Source: Enchytraeus crypticus
Taxonomy: Eukaryota; Annelida; Clitellata; Enchytraeida; Enchytraeidae
Assembly (NCBI GenBank): GCA_905160935.1
Contig: CAJHZI010000566.1
Span: 289,501 to 353,500 of the forward strand
Direction: 5' to 3'
Length of the DNA: 64,000 nucleotides
The position numbers and the translations under genes are program-made. Under the pieces are notes generated by a model. That model searched no databases and was not told the origin of the DNA. It worked only from the letters and a program-made list of their open reading frames with translations. How positions within the stretch are numbered: the first letter of the stretch is position 1; every line of letters starts with the position of its first letter. Positions 14,701-23,330 of the stretch are shown one piece after another.

Positions 14701-15773
14701 TTGATAGGCTTATTAAATAAGTTTTCATTGTATAAACTAACCACAAAGCTCGCCTTAGGTAGATAAATAGAAGCACAAAGTATTTGCTACATTAAAATAG
14801 ATATTAAATAGATATTAAATTTAATTAAATAATTAAATGGACTGTGCAAGTGTTCACTGAGATATACTATTTATAAGTGCATTAGTGGGATGGAATTACC
14901 TACTACATTAACATCGTCTTGAAGTCATCACTCTGAGTATATGTACCTCCAATGAACACATTAATTTTAGCCTTCGCAATAATACACAATATTACACAAG
15001 GCAGTATAAACATAAGAATACTAAAAACCACACGACCAGAATAAAGCAGTGAAAGTAAGTTTGGAATAAAATCAGCAACTCACTTGAACGAAATGCTTAG
15101 CTTTATGGCACTCGTCAAATATAAGACATCCGTTGAAATCTTTCCCACCGCACCAGTCCACTATCTGCTGCAGTCTACTCTGCTTAGATGAACTGAAGTG
15201 ACCTATTGCAAAATAATTATCAATATTTAAAATATATAAATAAACTAATGTATATCATGTTAGTCAATGAAAGCAAAGAGAACAGTTAATAATAATAATA
15301 ATAAAGGTTTAACGTCCGTTTCCTCTTACAGCAATTAGTTAGAATCATAGTCATGAAATGCTGTATAAAAAACCACAAAATAATGAAGTATTACTGTCAT
15401 AAAAACAACATCAACATATTAGCGTGCTATTGCCATTTTACATTATTTTAATAACTGATTCCATACTGCATGAAAACCATTAGAAAGGCGACACACCAGG
15501 TTTGAGTCAGTGGCCTCCTGATTAGCAGGCATACATACTACCAAATCAACTATCAAACTTTTGCAAAAACATTTCTCTCGAATATTAATATTATAATTTA
15601 AAACATCGCTAATATCAGTTGTACTGTTCCTAAAGAAATAGAATATACTACAGAATAATCCAATACAAACCTCCCTTAGTGACGGAAGACACAAGTGTAG
15701 CATACGTGCTAAACAGAACTCCCTCTTTGGCAGCTGAGGAAAGTCCAAATGCTCTGCAATAATAGTAATAATA

Positions 15774-15805
<32 letters not shown>

Positions 15806-17998
15806 TCTATAACTGGATGACATTAAAGCTGGATGACATTAAAGCTGGATGACATTAAAGCATTTTATAAGAACTCACGTTTCACAGTAATCTCAAATAC
15901 TTTTATATCTCTCGTTAGGTATGGTAAGCACTCACAGAAATTACATTCAGACATTGAAACTTGTAGATGAATCTCTTTTATCAGTTTAAAATCTTGTCCT
16001 TAAAGCCATGGTCTCTTTTATCTCAGGACCACGTTGTTCAATCACGTAACTCAAACTATCCAACTGAAAGAATTTTTGACAAATATATTATGTTCAGCAT
16101 TGATCATGCTGAATCAATCAAGTTCTCTTCTTTTGGATATCACATTGTCTACATATTTAGAATAATAATTAATTGCACTAACTATCAGAAGTTAAAATAC
16201 AAAAATTTTTAATTTTGATTTCACAAATTTACTATTATTTGCTATTTTACTAAAAAAAGTTGAGACCTGTATACATTTAACATCTTAACTCCTTAATCTA
16301 TAATTGTTTCAAGTGAATTTGAACTTCAAACATCATACCTGGTCTCTTTATCGAGGTGTTGACATCCCTCAATTACATTGATATGACAACCTATATCAGA
16401 CAGATCCCTGAAATGCAATTAAACAAAACATCTAACTCTTGCAATTTCTCAAAATATAAAAAAGTATTAGCTTAGGATCAGCTAAGAACTAAAGAACTAG
16501 AATCACTTTCAGTTCCGCTTCTGTGTCCAAGGATTTAATACTATTTACTTTGCGCTCAGCTGGGAAAGCTAATTTTATAATAGAAATTAATTATTTAATC
16601 AGATATCAGCCCCTCGACATAAACTCTGAAACAAAACTCAATCGATGATCCAAGAAATGGAGACTAAAGAACTATATGATGTAACTGGACTATACAGAGA
16701 TGGTGTCTTTTTCTCTGATATCAAAAGTCAATGCTTAATCAAAATATGTCATTCATATTAACAAAAAAGGTCAAGAAAGATACAGTAAAGTCAACTGAAA
16801 GTACAACAAAATTTAATTTAGCATTGCATATCATAAAAATATTATAAAATGGAATAATCCAAGAAGTAGTCTGTGAGCAAATTATCAAGCTTTTTGCATG
16901 AAACGTTTTTATCCAACCCAGGGAATTTACAGGTGGGGTAAATAATGAAATAATAATATTAAAATATAGTACCAATAGTGATATAGTAACAGCAACAACT
17001 AGGATTGTGTACTAACCGCCTAGCATCAACAATCAGATCAGTTGATATGCTGAACCATATGTGCTTTGTCCTTCCTCGTGCAAAGTTATCTAGCAGTATT
17101 CCTGATATCTGTTGCATGTAGATAAATGAACAATAACAATTACTGTTAACTAGCTATCAGCTAATATAAATGAGTAAAATCTGAGCAATATAGATAGGAG
17201 TAAGACAGGATATTTATAAAGAACACAGCAATAACTGATATTGTGCAAAATCCATTCTAAGCACACATACATTAGTAGAAAATTAAAAATAGAAATATCA
17301 AATAGAAATGTTCCGAAAAAAGTAAGTTTGAACAAGTGAAAATGCATCACTACACAAAATGCACTAGACTATTTTCAATAATAAAAGAAATGAAATAATA
17401 ATAATAATAATAATAATAATAAACTTTAAACTGGCTGTAAAAAACATGTAATATACAGTAACAGATATCATTTTATTTATTGAAACAATCGGAAAATTTG
17501 CAACTTTAGTGAAATTTTCAAGTCTATCTAATGCTGTACGACACCACAAGCAAGACATGGTAAGTTAATCTCTTTGCGACTCTGTAAAGACTTTTGCACT
17601 CCAAACATTCACTCTATCCACTTGTAAATGATCACACAGGTCAATCTAGAGCACAAGCTTTTGACTCTTCACAAAACTAGATCTTCAAAACCCTTATAGT
17701 TACACAGATATAATTACACATATCCTTACAGTTTCCCCGTGCTGTGTCCTGGTTTTTTGAAGATTGACTTATGGATGATATGATGTAGGACAGAGAGGAT
17801 TTGAGACAGTCTGTTTGTATCCCGACCCTAGTTAAACTAGGATTCAAGGGAAGATGATGATGATGATAATGATGATTATAGTTCCACAGAAAACTATCCT
17901 TCAAACCTGTCGACCTTTTCCTACGCCTGCGGCATCGCCTAGAAAGAATCCAGCCCTCTGTCCATTGGGTAGGATCACCTGATGTCTCTGACACTATT

Positions 17999-18029
<31 letters not shown>

Positions 18030-20047
18030 GAATTTAACGTCGGGTTCGTCGTCATAAGGCAATGTCAGGGACGTCTCTTACAGAGTCTACACCAACAGGA
18101 ACTAAGGCACCACACAATGACGACGGAGTACACAGAGACCACAAGAGAAAGCGAGATCAAAACAGTGCAAGTCCAAGATTTATTACGACATTCTACATCA
18201 TAATGAAAGCACTTTAAAAATATTACATCTGGCATTAATTAACATTAGATTTAGCTTCAAGAAACCGTCACATAAGCAGTTAAAAATTAAACATAACAAA
18301 GTTAATTTTAGGAACATTTCTACAAACTTTACCGCATATAAAACCCCTTCCAGTTGAAGTGAGCTCAGTTTGCCTGATGTGATGATGTTTCTAGGTAGAC
18401 TGTCTGAGAGGGGGTAGGTTACAACAGGTGGCTCAATAGCCTGCATACATATTATATACAATGCATACATGCATACATACATTCATATATACATACATAT
18501 ATACATACATATAAATACACTTACAAGATGCTACAGACTGCCAGAGAGAGAGTAGGTTACAACAGGTGGCTCAATAGCCTGCATATACACACACACACAC
18601 ACACATACATACATACATACATACATATATACATACATATATACATATACATACATACACATACATAGATATATACATACATACATACATACACACATAT
18701 ACATACATACACATACATACATATATACATACATATATATACATAATACATAACCTTCATACACACAACATACATGATGCTATAGACTGTCTGAGAGAGG
18801 GTAGGTTACAACCAGGAGGCTCAATGGCCTACAAGCACACATACCTAAATAAATACCTACATACATACATACATACACACATACATACATGATGCTATAT
18901 AGACTGTCTGACGGAGGGTAAGTTGCAAAATAGCCTACATACATATGAACATGATGCCCTATCTCAACAGTGTAAATACAAACAGCAGATAGAATTCCTA
19001 AACCATCTTGTAGCGTAATGTCCTTGAGGTGGTTTCCAATTGCCTTCCTCAGCACAAGCACAGATCTATTTGTTAATAGCAAAGAAGATAATTGCAAACT
19101 TTCAATTTATTCAAATTTTAAACTGACGTTCTCATCACAAAACTACATTATAGTCAATATTTGGCGATCCTGAATTTCTATTAGGTAACTACAGAATCTA
19201 GATGAAAGAGAATAATTTAACCTACAAAATTGACTTACCGCCAGAGAACCAGATTCGACAATATCACCAGGGTGTGGCAAACAACCAGGTATTACTTCTC
19301 TAAATTTGTATCCTGTGAACACTTCATTGCTGTCAACAACAACGTTAAAATTGTAATTACAGACAAACTGTAAAATTTAGGCGTATAAACATTTAGTTGT
19401 TTTAATATTAGTAGTATAAGCACCACACACCTAAGCCTCCAGGTAGCTGGATTACAGGAGCACGCCACAACTCTCATCAAGGCTATAGAACGATAAAGAA
19501 TCTAGGAACCAGCAGCAGGATTGTATGAGGGTTTAATAAACTAGTGTTGATGTAGCATAAAGATTACATGTTTGCATGCTACCAAGCTGTTCTAAGTTTG
19601 AACAGCTTAGCTATGATTATATCAACCACCACCATGATTTTAGTGCATGATTAATCCATGATCCATTTCCTCATACAAGGATGATGTCAGGGACGTCAAC
19701 AAGATGGTTGTTAATAATATTTTAAATAACTAAATAATTATAAAATAACTTGCACATATTACATTTGAATACAAAGACAGTTAAATTATTGTATATCATT
19801 AACCTTATTAATGCTATGCAATAATCCAATTATTGTATATGATTATTATTCCCATTTTACCGTAATCATTATTTGTATAATATATTAATAAAGATCACAA
19901 ATATTAGTAAAAAAGTATTCTCAAACATTCCACAAACCTTACAGACTCTTCAACCTCTTCTTCGGCTAGACGCAGAAGTTCCTCTTCAGCGTTATCACTG
20001 GCAACCATGATAACTTTCTCACGAGGTACTCCATTGACTGTGTTCAT
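1120..20047 (-). CDS. SBNO: Strawberry notch-like DExH helicase (partial at 3' end)
   Basis: Protein strawberry notch homologue, a nuclear helicase-like co-regulator of developmental signalling (known for the family). Coding exons in transcription order: 20047-19938, 19329-19239, 18440-18333, 17993-17907, 17108-17017, 16407-16339, 15753-15671, 15202-15084, 14621-14569, 12891-12828, 11710-11620, 11199-11120, 10288-10221, 9499-9389, 9027-8934, 7536-7408, 7036-6957, 6418-6250, 5976-5916, 5005-4876, 4137-4052, 3323-3208, 2576-2496, 2222-2100, 1181-1120. All phases are continuous, giving 785 codons. Visible motifs: Walker [11 protein letters not shown] (about residues 122-131), DECHKAK (243), SATG (282), the SBNO signature [12 protein letters not shown] (about 511), motif [12 protein letters not shown] (about 619) and FLNRILG. 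The start is an ATG with an in-frame stop just upstream, so the N-terminus is much shorter than vertebrate SBNO1. The C-terminus after AKREGR runs off the left edge. Exon 12 uses a GC donor. Donors of exons 14 (GTCCGC) and 22 (GTTCTT) are weak. Family assignment is firm; exact exon edges are inferred. Confidence 0.92.
1195..1440 (-). mobile_element. Short interspersed repeat, CGACACGTGCA family
   Basis: Shares blocks with 1565-1650, 17740-17865, 52330-52620 and 54870-55085: a CCCAGTTTAACCAGGGTCGGGA block, ACTTCTGGAGCCTACGCGCTCACCAACC-type sequence and a CTTCTACGACACGTGCAGTC block, often with an (ATG)n tail. A non-autonomous element is inferred from copy number; its class is not known to me. 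Confidence 0.6.
1565..1650 (-). mobile_element. Partial CGACACGTGCA-family repeat
   Basis: Carries the TTGCCTTCTACGACACGTGC block and the following GTCACTGGTTGGTCTATTC seen in the longer copies. Confidence 0.5.
1867..1991 (+). mobile_element. tRNA-derived SINE, family A
   Basis: Family A consensus: a GGAGCCAGTGGC head (box A-like), GGGTTCAAATCCTGGGCTCG (box B-like), GTCACTGACATCGC and a GTTAACCTTAGCTTTACCAG tail, about 135-145 bp. This copy is mildly diverged in box B. Confidence 0.8.
2235..2350. repeat. (CAA)n microsatellite with a 40-bp duplication
   Basis: Two or three (ACA)n runs are separated by near-identical ATTGAAGAC(G/A)TTCC(T/G)A segments, immediately upstream (minus strand) of the SBNO exon that starts at 2222. 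Confidence 0.8.
3846..3966 (+). mobile_element. tRNA-derived SINE, family A
   Basis: Begins within GTCGGTAAGATACTCGACCG and carries the box B-like GGGTTCAAATCCTGGG and the TTTACCAGCTTTA tail. Inserted in an SBNO intron. Confidence 0.8.
4170..4412 (-). mobile_element. Non-LTR retrotransposon RT C-terminal fragment
   Basis: The minus strand encodes [20 protein letters not shown], the Cys/His pattern (C..GQ.QT..HI...CP) commonly found at the C-terminus of non-LTR reverse transcriptases. It is a 5'-truncated fragment in an SBNO intron with no full RT domain. Confidence 0.6.
4724..4897. repeat. 43-bp minisatellite spanning the SBNO exon 20 donor
   Basis: Four units start at 4724, 4767, 4810 and 4852. 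The unit contains GACACGTGACAGCAGA and then GACTGATTGGATGA. The fourth unit covers the donor at 4874-4875 and the terminal 21 bases of exon 20; the others lie in the downstream intron. Confidence 0.9.
4876..5005 (-). CDS. SBNO: SBNO exon 20, helicase motif VI
   Basis: Encodes [20 protein letters not shown], then [20 protein letters not shown] and NQS. The exon end is placed at TCGAG|GTCTGC because this phase joins exon 21 as [19 protein letters not shown]. The last 21 exon bases and the donor belong to a 43-bp minisatellite. Confidence 0.9.
5046..5180 (-). mobile_element. tRNA-derived SINE, family A
   Basis: Minus-strand copy with complete head and tail: CTGGTAAAGCTAATGTTAAC to GCCACTGGCTCCAGCC. 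It starts about 40 bp upstream of SBNO exon 20 on the minus strand. Confidence 0.82.
5218..5335 (+). mobile_element. SINE related to family A (subfamily with AAAAATACCGG)
   Basis: Contains GTAGGTGCAGGGTTCAAATC, then GAGACAGAAAAATACCGG. The same arrangement is seen in reverse at 38200-38335, so this is a second subfamily. Confidence 0.5.
5563..5627 (-). mobile_element. Family A SINE, 3' fragment
   Basis: Only the tail half (AGCTGGTAAAGCTTATGTTA through GCGATGTCAGTGATGGGTG) is present. Confidence 0.6.
6250..6418 (-). CDS. SBNO: SBNO exon 18, SBNO-specific signature
   Basis: Encodes [20 protein letters not shown] then GRRGRMVR, the segment characteristic of SBNO proteins ([20 protein letters not shown] in vertebrates), followed by a Pro/Gln-rich stretch and DSLNVRE. 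Donor GAG|GTATGG, acceptor CGACAG|C. Confidence 0.9.
7600..7850 (-). mobile_element. LINE family C tail, GA-tailed, two nested 3' ends
   Basis: The minus strand reads through the RT C-terminal block [20 protein letters not shown] seen intact at 27862-28455. It ends at TGGTACATAACGCC / CCATGGGCCTGCCAGTAGGC / GTGCACTAGGAGAGAGAG. A second 3' end begins at 7805. Confidence 0.75.
8382..8432 (-). mobile_element. LINE family C, extreme 3' end
   Basis: Only the terminal CTCTCTCTTAGTGCACTGCC / TACTGGCAGGTCCATGGTAC block is present, a severe 5' truncation. Confidence 0.7.
10555..10640. repeat. 15-bp tandem repeat in an SBNO intron
   Basis: Six units of AACATAATAGGAATT with one or two substitutions. 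Not at a splice junction. Confidence 0.88.
10681..10826 (-). mobile_element. tRNA-derived SINE, family A
   Basis: Near full-length reverse copy, from AAAGCTGGTAAAGCTAAGGT to GCCACTGGCTCCAGCCAA. Confidence 0.8.
10932..11070 (-). mobile_element. tRNA-derived SINE, family A, diverged
   Basis: Same order of blocks as the neighbouring copy, with changed head (CCACTGCCCTAGTCAAT). It ends about 50 bp before SBNO exon 12. Confidence 0.75.
11120..11199 (-). CDS. SBNO: SBNO exon 12 with GC donor
   Basis: Encodes [20 protein letters not shown] and then SFKQAE, aligning with the family segment [20 protein letters not shown]. Phase requires the exon to end at CTGAG, followed by GCAAGT, which is the standard GC-AG intron donor consensus. 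No GT donor in the right phase is seen nearby. Confidence 0.82.
11766..11796. repeat. (AAT)n microsatellite
   Basis: About ten AAT units directly in front of the family E retroelement fragment. It may be the tail of a neighbouring element. Confidence 0.85.
11800..12440 (+). mobile_element. Non-LTR retroelement family E, C-terminal domain and 3' UTR
   Basis: An open frame from about 11820 to 12190 encodes [20 protein letters not shown], then [17 protein letters not shown] and [17 protein letters not shown]. This block is common after the RT of invertebrate non-LTR elements. The RPDG...WDVTV spacing resembles a PD-(D/E)xK nuclease core (inference). A stop after ETMGR is followed by a decayed continuation (PKQLTL..., with stops) and a 3' UTR ending TTCTTTACACCGGGGTAAAT and an A/TAA-rich tail. 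Confidence 0.7.
12450..12560 (-). mobile_element. LINE family D tail, (TAA)n-tailed
   Basis: Family D 3' end: (TAA)n, GGTTTAACGTCC, TTTCCTCATCCAAGGATGAC, GTCAGGGATGTCCCC. It directly abuts the family E tail, so one inserted into the other's tail. Confidence 0.7.
12933..13155 (-). mobile_element. tRNA-derived SINE, family B
   Basis: Family B, about 225 bp: tRNA-like head with box A (TAGCTTAGGGGTAACG in good copies) and box B GGTTCGAATCC, then AGAGTAAAATCTCGGACATT and a body ending near GATCATTTCACTATAATGCG. Minus-strand copy in an SBNO intron. Confidence 0.82.
14030..14270 (-). mobile_element. tRNA-derived SINE, family B
   Basis: Second minus-strand copy, with GGCTGGGATTCGAACCTGCG as the box B region. 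The short plus-strand open frame across it is not a gene. Confidence 0.82.
15084..15202 (-). CDS. SBNO: SBNO exon 8, DExH box
   Basis: Encodes [19 protein letters not shown] followed by DECHKAK, the Walker B/DExH motif of the family. Acceptor ATAG|GT, donor CAA|GTGAGT. Confidence 0.9.
15288..15330 (-). mobile_element. Family D LINE tail, very short
   Basis: (AAT)n followed by AAAGGTTTAACGTCCGTTTC only. Confidence 0.55.
15808..15862. repeat. 18-bp tandem repeat in an SBNO intron
   Basis: Three copies of CTGGATGACATTAAAG(C), upstream (minus strand) of exon 7 with an (AAT)n run between. Confidence 0.85.
16868..16960 (+). mobile_element. Family E retroelement tail fragment
   Basis: GTTTTTATCCAACCCAGGGA with a following GGTGGGGTAAATAATGAAAT resembles the family E 3' end (GTTTTTATCAAACCCCAGGT ... 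CCGGGGTAAAT). Confidence 0.5.
17740..17865 (+). mobile_element. CGACACGTGCA-family repeat, 3' part
   Basis: Contains TTTGAGACAGTCTGTTTGTA, TCCCGACCCTAGTTAAACTA and a (GATGAT)n tail, the reverse of the block at 52345-52400. It ends next to SBNO exon 4. Confidence 0.55.
17907..17993 (-). CDS. SBNO: SBNO exon 4, Walker A exon
   Basis: 29 codons carrying [20 protein letters not shown], the nucleotide-binding loop. The acceptor is preceded immediately by a (GATT)n run, so the polypyrimidine tract is replaced by a microsatellite. A different frame of the same bases gives an unrelated Arg-rich open frame, which is a shadow. Confidence 0.9.
18001..18028. repeat. (AATC)n at the SBNO exon 4 acceptor
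   Basis: Seven tetranucleotide units directly upstream (minus strand) of the exon 4 acceptor, occupying the polypyrimidine tract position. Confidence 0.85.
18029..18120 (-). mobile_element. Family D-like LINE tail, variant
   Basis: TAAGAATTTAACGTCGGGTT, CGTCATAAGGCAATGTCAGG and GACGTCTCTTACAGAGTCTA. The same variant is at 39630-39715. Confidence 0.55.
18333..18440 (-). CDS. SBNO: SBNO exon 3, source of the fossil exon copies
   Basis: Encodes [16 protein letters not shown] and then [15 protein letters not shown], matching the family segment before the helicase core (PP..WYK ... LSALQLEAI.YA). Acceptor ATGCAG|GC, donor GCG|GTAAAG, 36 codons in phase 0. The first part of this exon together with its acceptor is repeated three times upstream in the intron at 18531-18950. 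Confidence 0.88.
18480..18955 (-). repeat. (ACAT)n blocks holding three decayed copies of SBNO exon 3 with acceptor
   Basis: Around 18531-18590, 18775-18830 and 18888-18950 the minus strand repeats the exon 3 start and its acceptor: GCAG|GCTATTGAGCCACC in the first, TAG|GCCATTGAGCCTCC in the second, TAG|GCTATTTTGCAAC in the third. They translate as [15 protein letters not shown] then stop, and increasingly degraded versions. Each is separated by (ACAT)n or (CATA)n tracts. Confidence 0.88.
19655..19710 (-). mobile_element. Family D LINE tail fragment
   Basis: CATTTCCTCATACAAGGATG and ATGTCAGGGACGTC match the family D 3' end. Confidence 0.55.
19938..20047 (-). CDS. SBNO: SBNO first coding exon
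   Basis: It opens [18 protein letters not shown] and is followed by an acidic run rich in Glu. The ATG is preceded in frame by TAA, and an acceptor-like TTGTAG lies about 35 bases upstream, so a 5' untranslated exon probably exists further right. It ends in phase 2 at AAG|GTTTGT and joins 19329 to give [10 protein letters not shown]. Confidence 0.75.
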
Positions 20048-21030
20048 CGTTTATTGTTAAATAATTCTATTAATGATGTCTACAAGTAAAATACACCTTT
20101 ACAAAGGCTGTGCCTTAACAAAATTTCAAATAGAACCTAAAGTTAGTCTGACAATGCCTGACTTCCAAACATGATTCTCAATTATTGCCTTAACATCAAT
20201 GTTCAACCCATACGAAACAAGCTAACAAATAGGCTAACCTTTTAAAAAGAAGACTTTAAAAAGTTACAGAAATTATGATGGCGATATCCATATTAAATTG
20301 CAGCACTAACAATCAACCTCAGAGAATTTAATTCCCAACATAGAAACATAGATTTACGATTTGCTAAAAATAGTTCATAACATACTGTGAATATAAGGTA
20401 CCACCAAATAACGCTCAAAAACAAAGCTATAATCAAAAACTGGAAGGGAGAGAAAATTTCGAAATTTCCACAGTAGGGTTTATTCAAATGTCGGGGCTCT
20501 TACGATATCGCCCCTCTCAATGATCCCGTCCGATTTTCACAAAATGTTCACAGTATGATCAATTTTTCACAAAATGTTCAAAGTATGTTAAATGCCTGAA
20601 TTAACTCAGTATCAACTAGCAACGAGATCACGGCACGGGGTCAACTAACAACAGGATCTTAAAGAATTATTATAAAATTATTTAGAGCATTTATCTACAA
20701 TATAAAATACATCATATTTGGATAAGCATTTATTTGTTTACAATATGAAACTAAGGCGCCATCAAAAATAAACAAGATCTACGAGCTACCACCTTTTACT
20801 TTTGTCAACTCCACCCAAAGACGCTGCCAGTATATTATGTAACCCAAAAATGAGGATCAGGAGGAGAGGATTGCAATTGTTGAATGAACTTTAATAGATA
20901 AAGTTAATTTGTTCATCAAACTACTTCTCGCGCACACCCTACACCATAACCCCAACTTTAAAAAACAAAAAATTTACTTTAATTAAAACCGAAGAAGAAG
21001 TGACACGCAAGTCTTACTAAACATAGAACG
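20048..21030. other. SBNO 5' flank
   Basis: No open frame with coding character and no recognised repeat. It should contain the 5' untranslated exon and promoter of SBNO, but I could not place a TATA box or initiator with any confidence. Confidence 0.4.
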
Positions 21031-21034
21031 ATAA

Positions 21035-21235
21035 CGGCACATCATACCCCTGGTGGGTATTACCCTTGGTGGGTATTACCCCTGGTGGGTATTACCCCTG
21101 GTGGGTATTACCCCTGGTGGGTATTACCCCTGGTGGGTATTACCCCTGGTGGGTATTACCCCTGGTGGGTATTACCCCTGGTGGGTATTACCCCTGGTGG
21201 GTATTGCCCCTGGTGGGTATTGCCCCTGGTGATTT
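21035..21235. repeat. 16-bp GC-rich tandem array
   Basis: About twelve copies of GGTGGGTATTACCCCT, each carrying a short inverted repeat (GGG...CCC). The unit is not a multiple of three, so the open frame crossing it is an artefact of repetition. Confidence 0.93.
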
Positions 21236-21237
21236 CC

Positions 21238-21692
21238 CCTAGGGTCCGTTGTACTAGGTGTCAGGGTGCCCGGCGGGGCACTGGGGGCATCCCCTGGGTG
21301 AGGCACCCCGTTATCGTAAATGCTCTGGGTACCCCCAGATCATTTACGATAACGGGGCACCCCTGAGTAGGGTACCCACGGGTGGGGTACCCGCCCGAGT
21401 GGGATACCCCCCGGGTGGATACCACCAGGGGGATACCCACCAGGGGGATACCCACCAATCTACCCCCCTGGTGGGTATCCCCCTGGTGGGTATCCCCCTG
21501 GTGGGTACCCACCCGGGGGGTACCCCATCTCGGGGGTACCCCACCCGGGGGGTACCCCGTTACCTCCCTCCCGCGTGGGTGGGGTAAGTCCCGAGTAGGG
21601 TACCCGGGGTGCCTCACCCACCCAGGGGATGCCCCCAGTACCCCGCCGGGCACCCAGACACCTAGTACCACGGACCCTAGGGGAATCTCAGT
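21238..21692. repeat. Long GC-rich palindrome (foldback)
   Basis: CCCCTAGGGTCCGTTGTACT at 21237 onward is matched in reverse complement by the segment ending at 21686 (ACCACGGACCCTAGGGG). GTGCCCGGCGGGGCACTGGG and CATCCCCTGGGTGAGGCACC are mirrored at 21608-21660. The centre lies near 21465, inside a CCACCAGGGGGATAC / GTATCCCCCTGGTGG array. Arms are about 220 bp. Confidence 0.88.
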
Positions 21693-21699
21693 ATCCCCA

Positions 21700-22100
21700 G
21701 TGCCCCAGGAACCAGGGAAGCCCTTGATGTATTTTTCCTAATTAACGAGTCGAAGCTCGTACCACAATCTCGGACGAGAACGTCTCGAGATCGACGGTCA
21801 GGCAGAGACGGGACTGACCGTGGTCAGCCCTTGTCTACTGCGTCGAGGCGTAAGAGAGCCTTGCGGCCTCTTGTTACCGTCTCAGTGAACTGATGACAAC
21901 TGTGACTGAAGCGCTGAGCGCTCGCCTTTTATACTACCGGCCTCAGAGGCGCCGCGATCACGTGACCGATTACAACTGGTTATAAACCGGTTAAGTTCTT
22001 ACCGCTCAATCTGAAATTCCAGTGTCCTAGTTTTGACATGGACGAATAAAGTCAATTAGGCACTCTCTCTGGTGTTCTTCTAAATGGCAGGTCCAAGGTA
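21700..22100 (-). repeat. Left arm of inverted duplication, with TATA-containing leader
   Basis: Its reverse complement matches 24845-25210 over most of its length at roughly 85-90% by eye, including AACCAGTTGTAATCGGTCAC, TTGTCATCAGTTCACTGAGA, ACAAGGGCTGACCACGGTCA and TCTCGAGACGTT. A LINE family C tail remnant (GGACCTGCC) borders the inner end of both arms. Confidence 0.9.
21927..21933 (-). promoter_or_regulatory. Candidate TATA box in the left arm
   Basis: TATAAAA on the minus strand within AGTATAAAAGGCGAG, about 45 bp downstream of a TCACGTGA palindrome. Conserved in the other arm. Transcription would run outward into the GC-rich palindrome. Confidence 0.45.
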
Positions 22101-23080
22101 CATAGGCCTATTCTTTAAAAAAAAATTTTCTCTCTCACTCTTTCTCCCTAGAGCCCCCCATTGATCAACAAGTTGATCCAGTAGTGTTCACTTATATTAG
22201 TATTGAACTTCAAGTGTTGACAATTTCTTTAGAAATGGATATCATCAATGCTACAATAACAAGAGATTCATTTGGTTGTGCTTTCAAGAGCTCTGCATCT
22301 TAAATCGTTCAGAAAAGGTTAACCATATGACAGTGAATACACTGTTGATGCAATGCAATGAAATGAAATGTAGATTCTCGCATTTATAGTCAGCTATAAA
22401 AATAAGTACAGCTTACGCCTGATCTATCAGAATTATTCGGAGAGCAAAGGGACAATTTCTAGGTAGCATTAAAAGGCACAATAATATTATTTGCATTAGT
22501 ACAAATAATAATAATAATTTTACTTATTAGAGATCAATTTGCTAAGACATACTTTAATTAAAAATCAAGTAGCAAAAACTCAGAAACTGAGTTCAACTTC
22601 TGCTGTCTGTGTGTAAAATATGCAATGACGCGAAGGACAGGGTATTTGAACCGGTTCCCTAGTGAGTCACATGAGATCCTAGCATGTCAGGATACTGGAT
22701 CAGCCATAGAGTTCTGTACATTGTGCTATACGCAGGCAGGTGCTGTAATTAATAGTAGATTCATTTGCTAGAAACCGGATTGCCTAGTTTTGATACTATC
22801 CTTTCTAATTACAGATTAAAGTTTAGAATGTGCTTGCTGGATAATGCTAATACGCTAGTTAAGTGTTTTGATGTTCTGAGCTTATTATAGCTGTGTATGC
22901 CTAATTCTTTTAGTAATTGTCGTATAGCTCAATTTATGCGCAGCCTATTTGCTTTTCTGGTTTTTGTTGTTATTACGCCTGAAATAAATCAATAAATAAA
23001 AAATAAACATAAATAAAATTAACACATGAGCCTGAGGAAATTATTATGTCGCAATTGTATTACGCGATTGTGATTCTGCA
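22101..23080. other. Spacer between the inverted arms, AT-rich
   Basis: No gene, SINE or tandem repeat recognised beyond short AT-rich runs. Confidence 0.5.
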
Positions 23081-23084
23081 GACG

Positions 23085-23330
23085 TACAGGAGTCTACTGG
23101 TCTAGTACACCTCATCACAAGAGCTGTGTAGTAGTACAGGGGTCTACTGTTCTAGTAGACCTCATCACAAGAGCTGTGTAGTCGTACAGGGGTCTACTGG
23201 TCTAGTAGACCTCATCACAAGAGCTGTGTAGTAGTACAGGGGTCTACTGGTCTAGTAGACCTCATCACAAGAGCTGCGTAGTCGTACAGGGGTCTACTGA
23301 TCTAGTAGACCTAATCACAAGAGCTGACCC
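23085..23330. repeat. 50-bp satellite with internal hairpin, five copies
   Basis: The unit contains GGTCTACTGGTCTAGTAGAC, in which GGTCTACT and AGTAGACC are inverted repeats, followed by CTCATCACAAGAGCTG. Each unit could form a short stem-loop. Confidence 0.92.

Noticed and set aside
21085-21741. Gly/Pro/Trp- and Arg-rich proteins on both strands
   Set aside because: All frames are open because the 15-16 bp GC-rich repeats contain no stops; no start, splice or codon signal supports translation.
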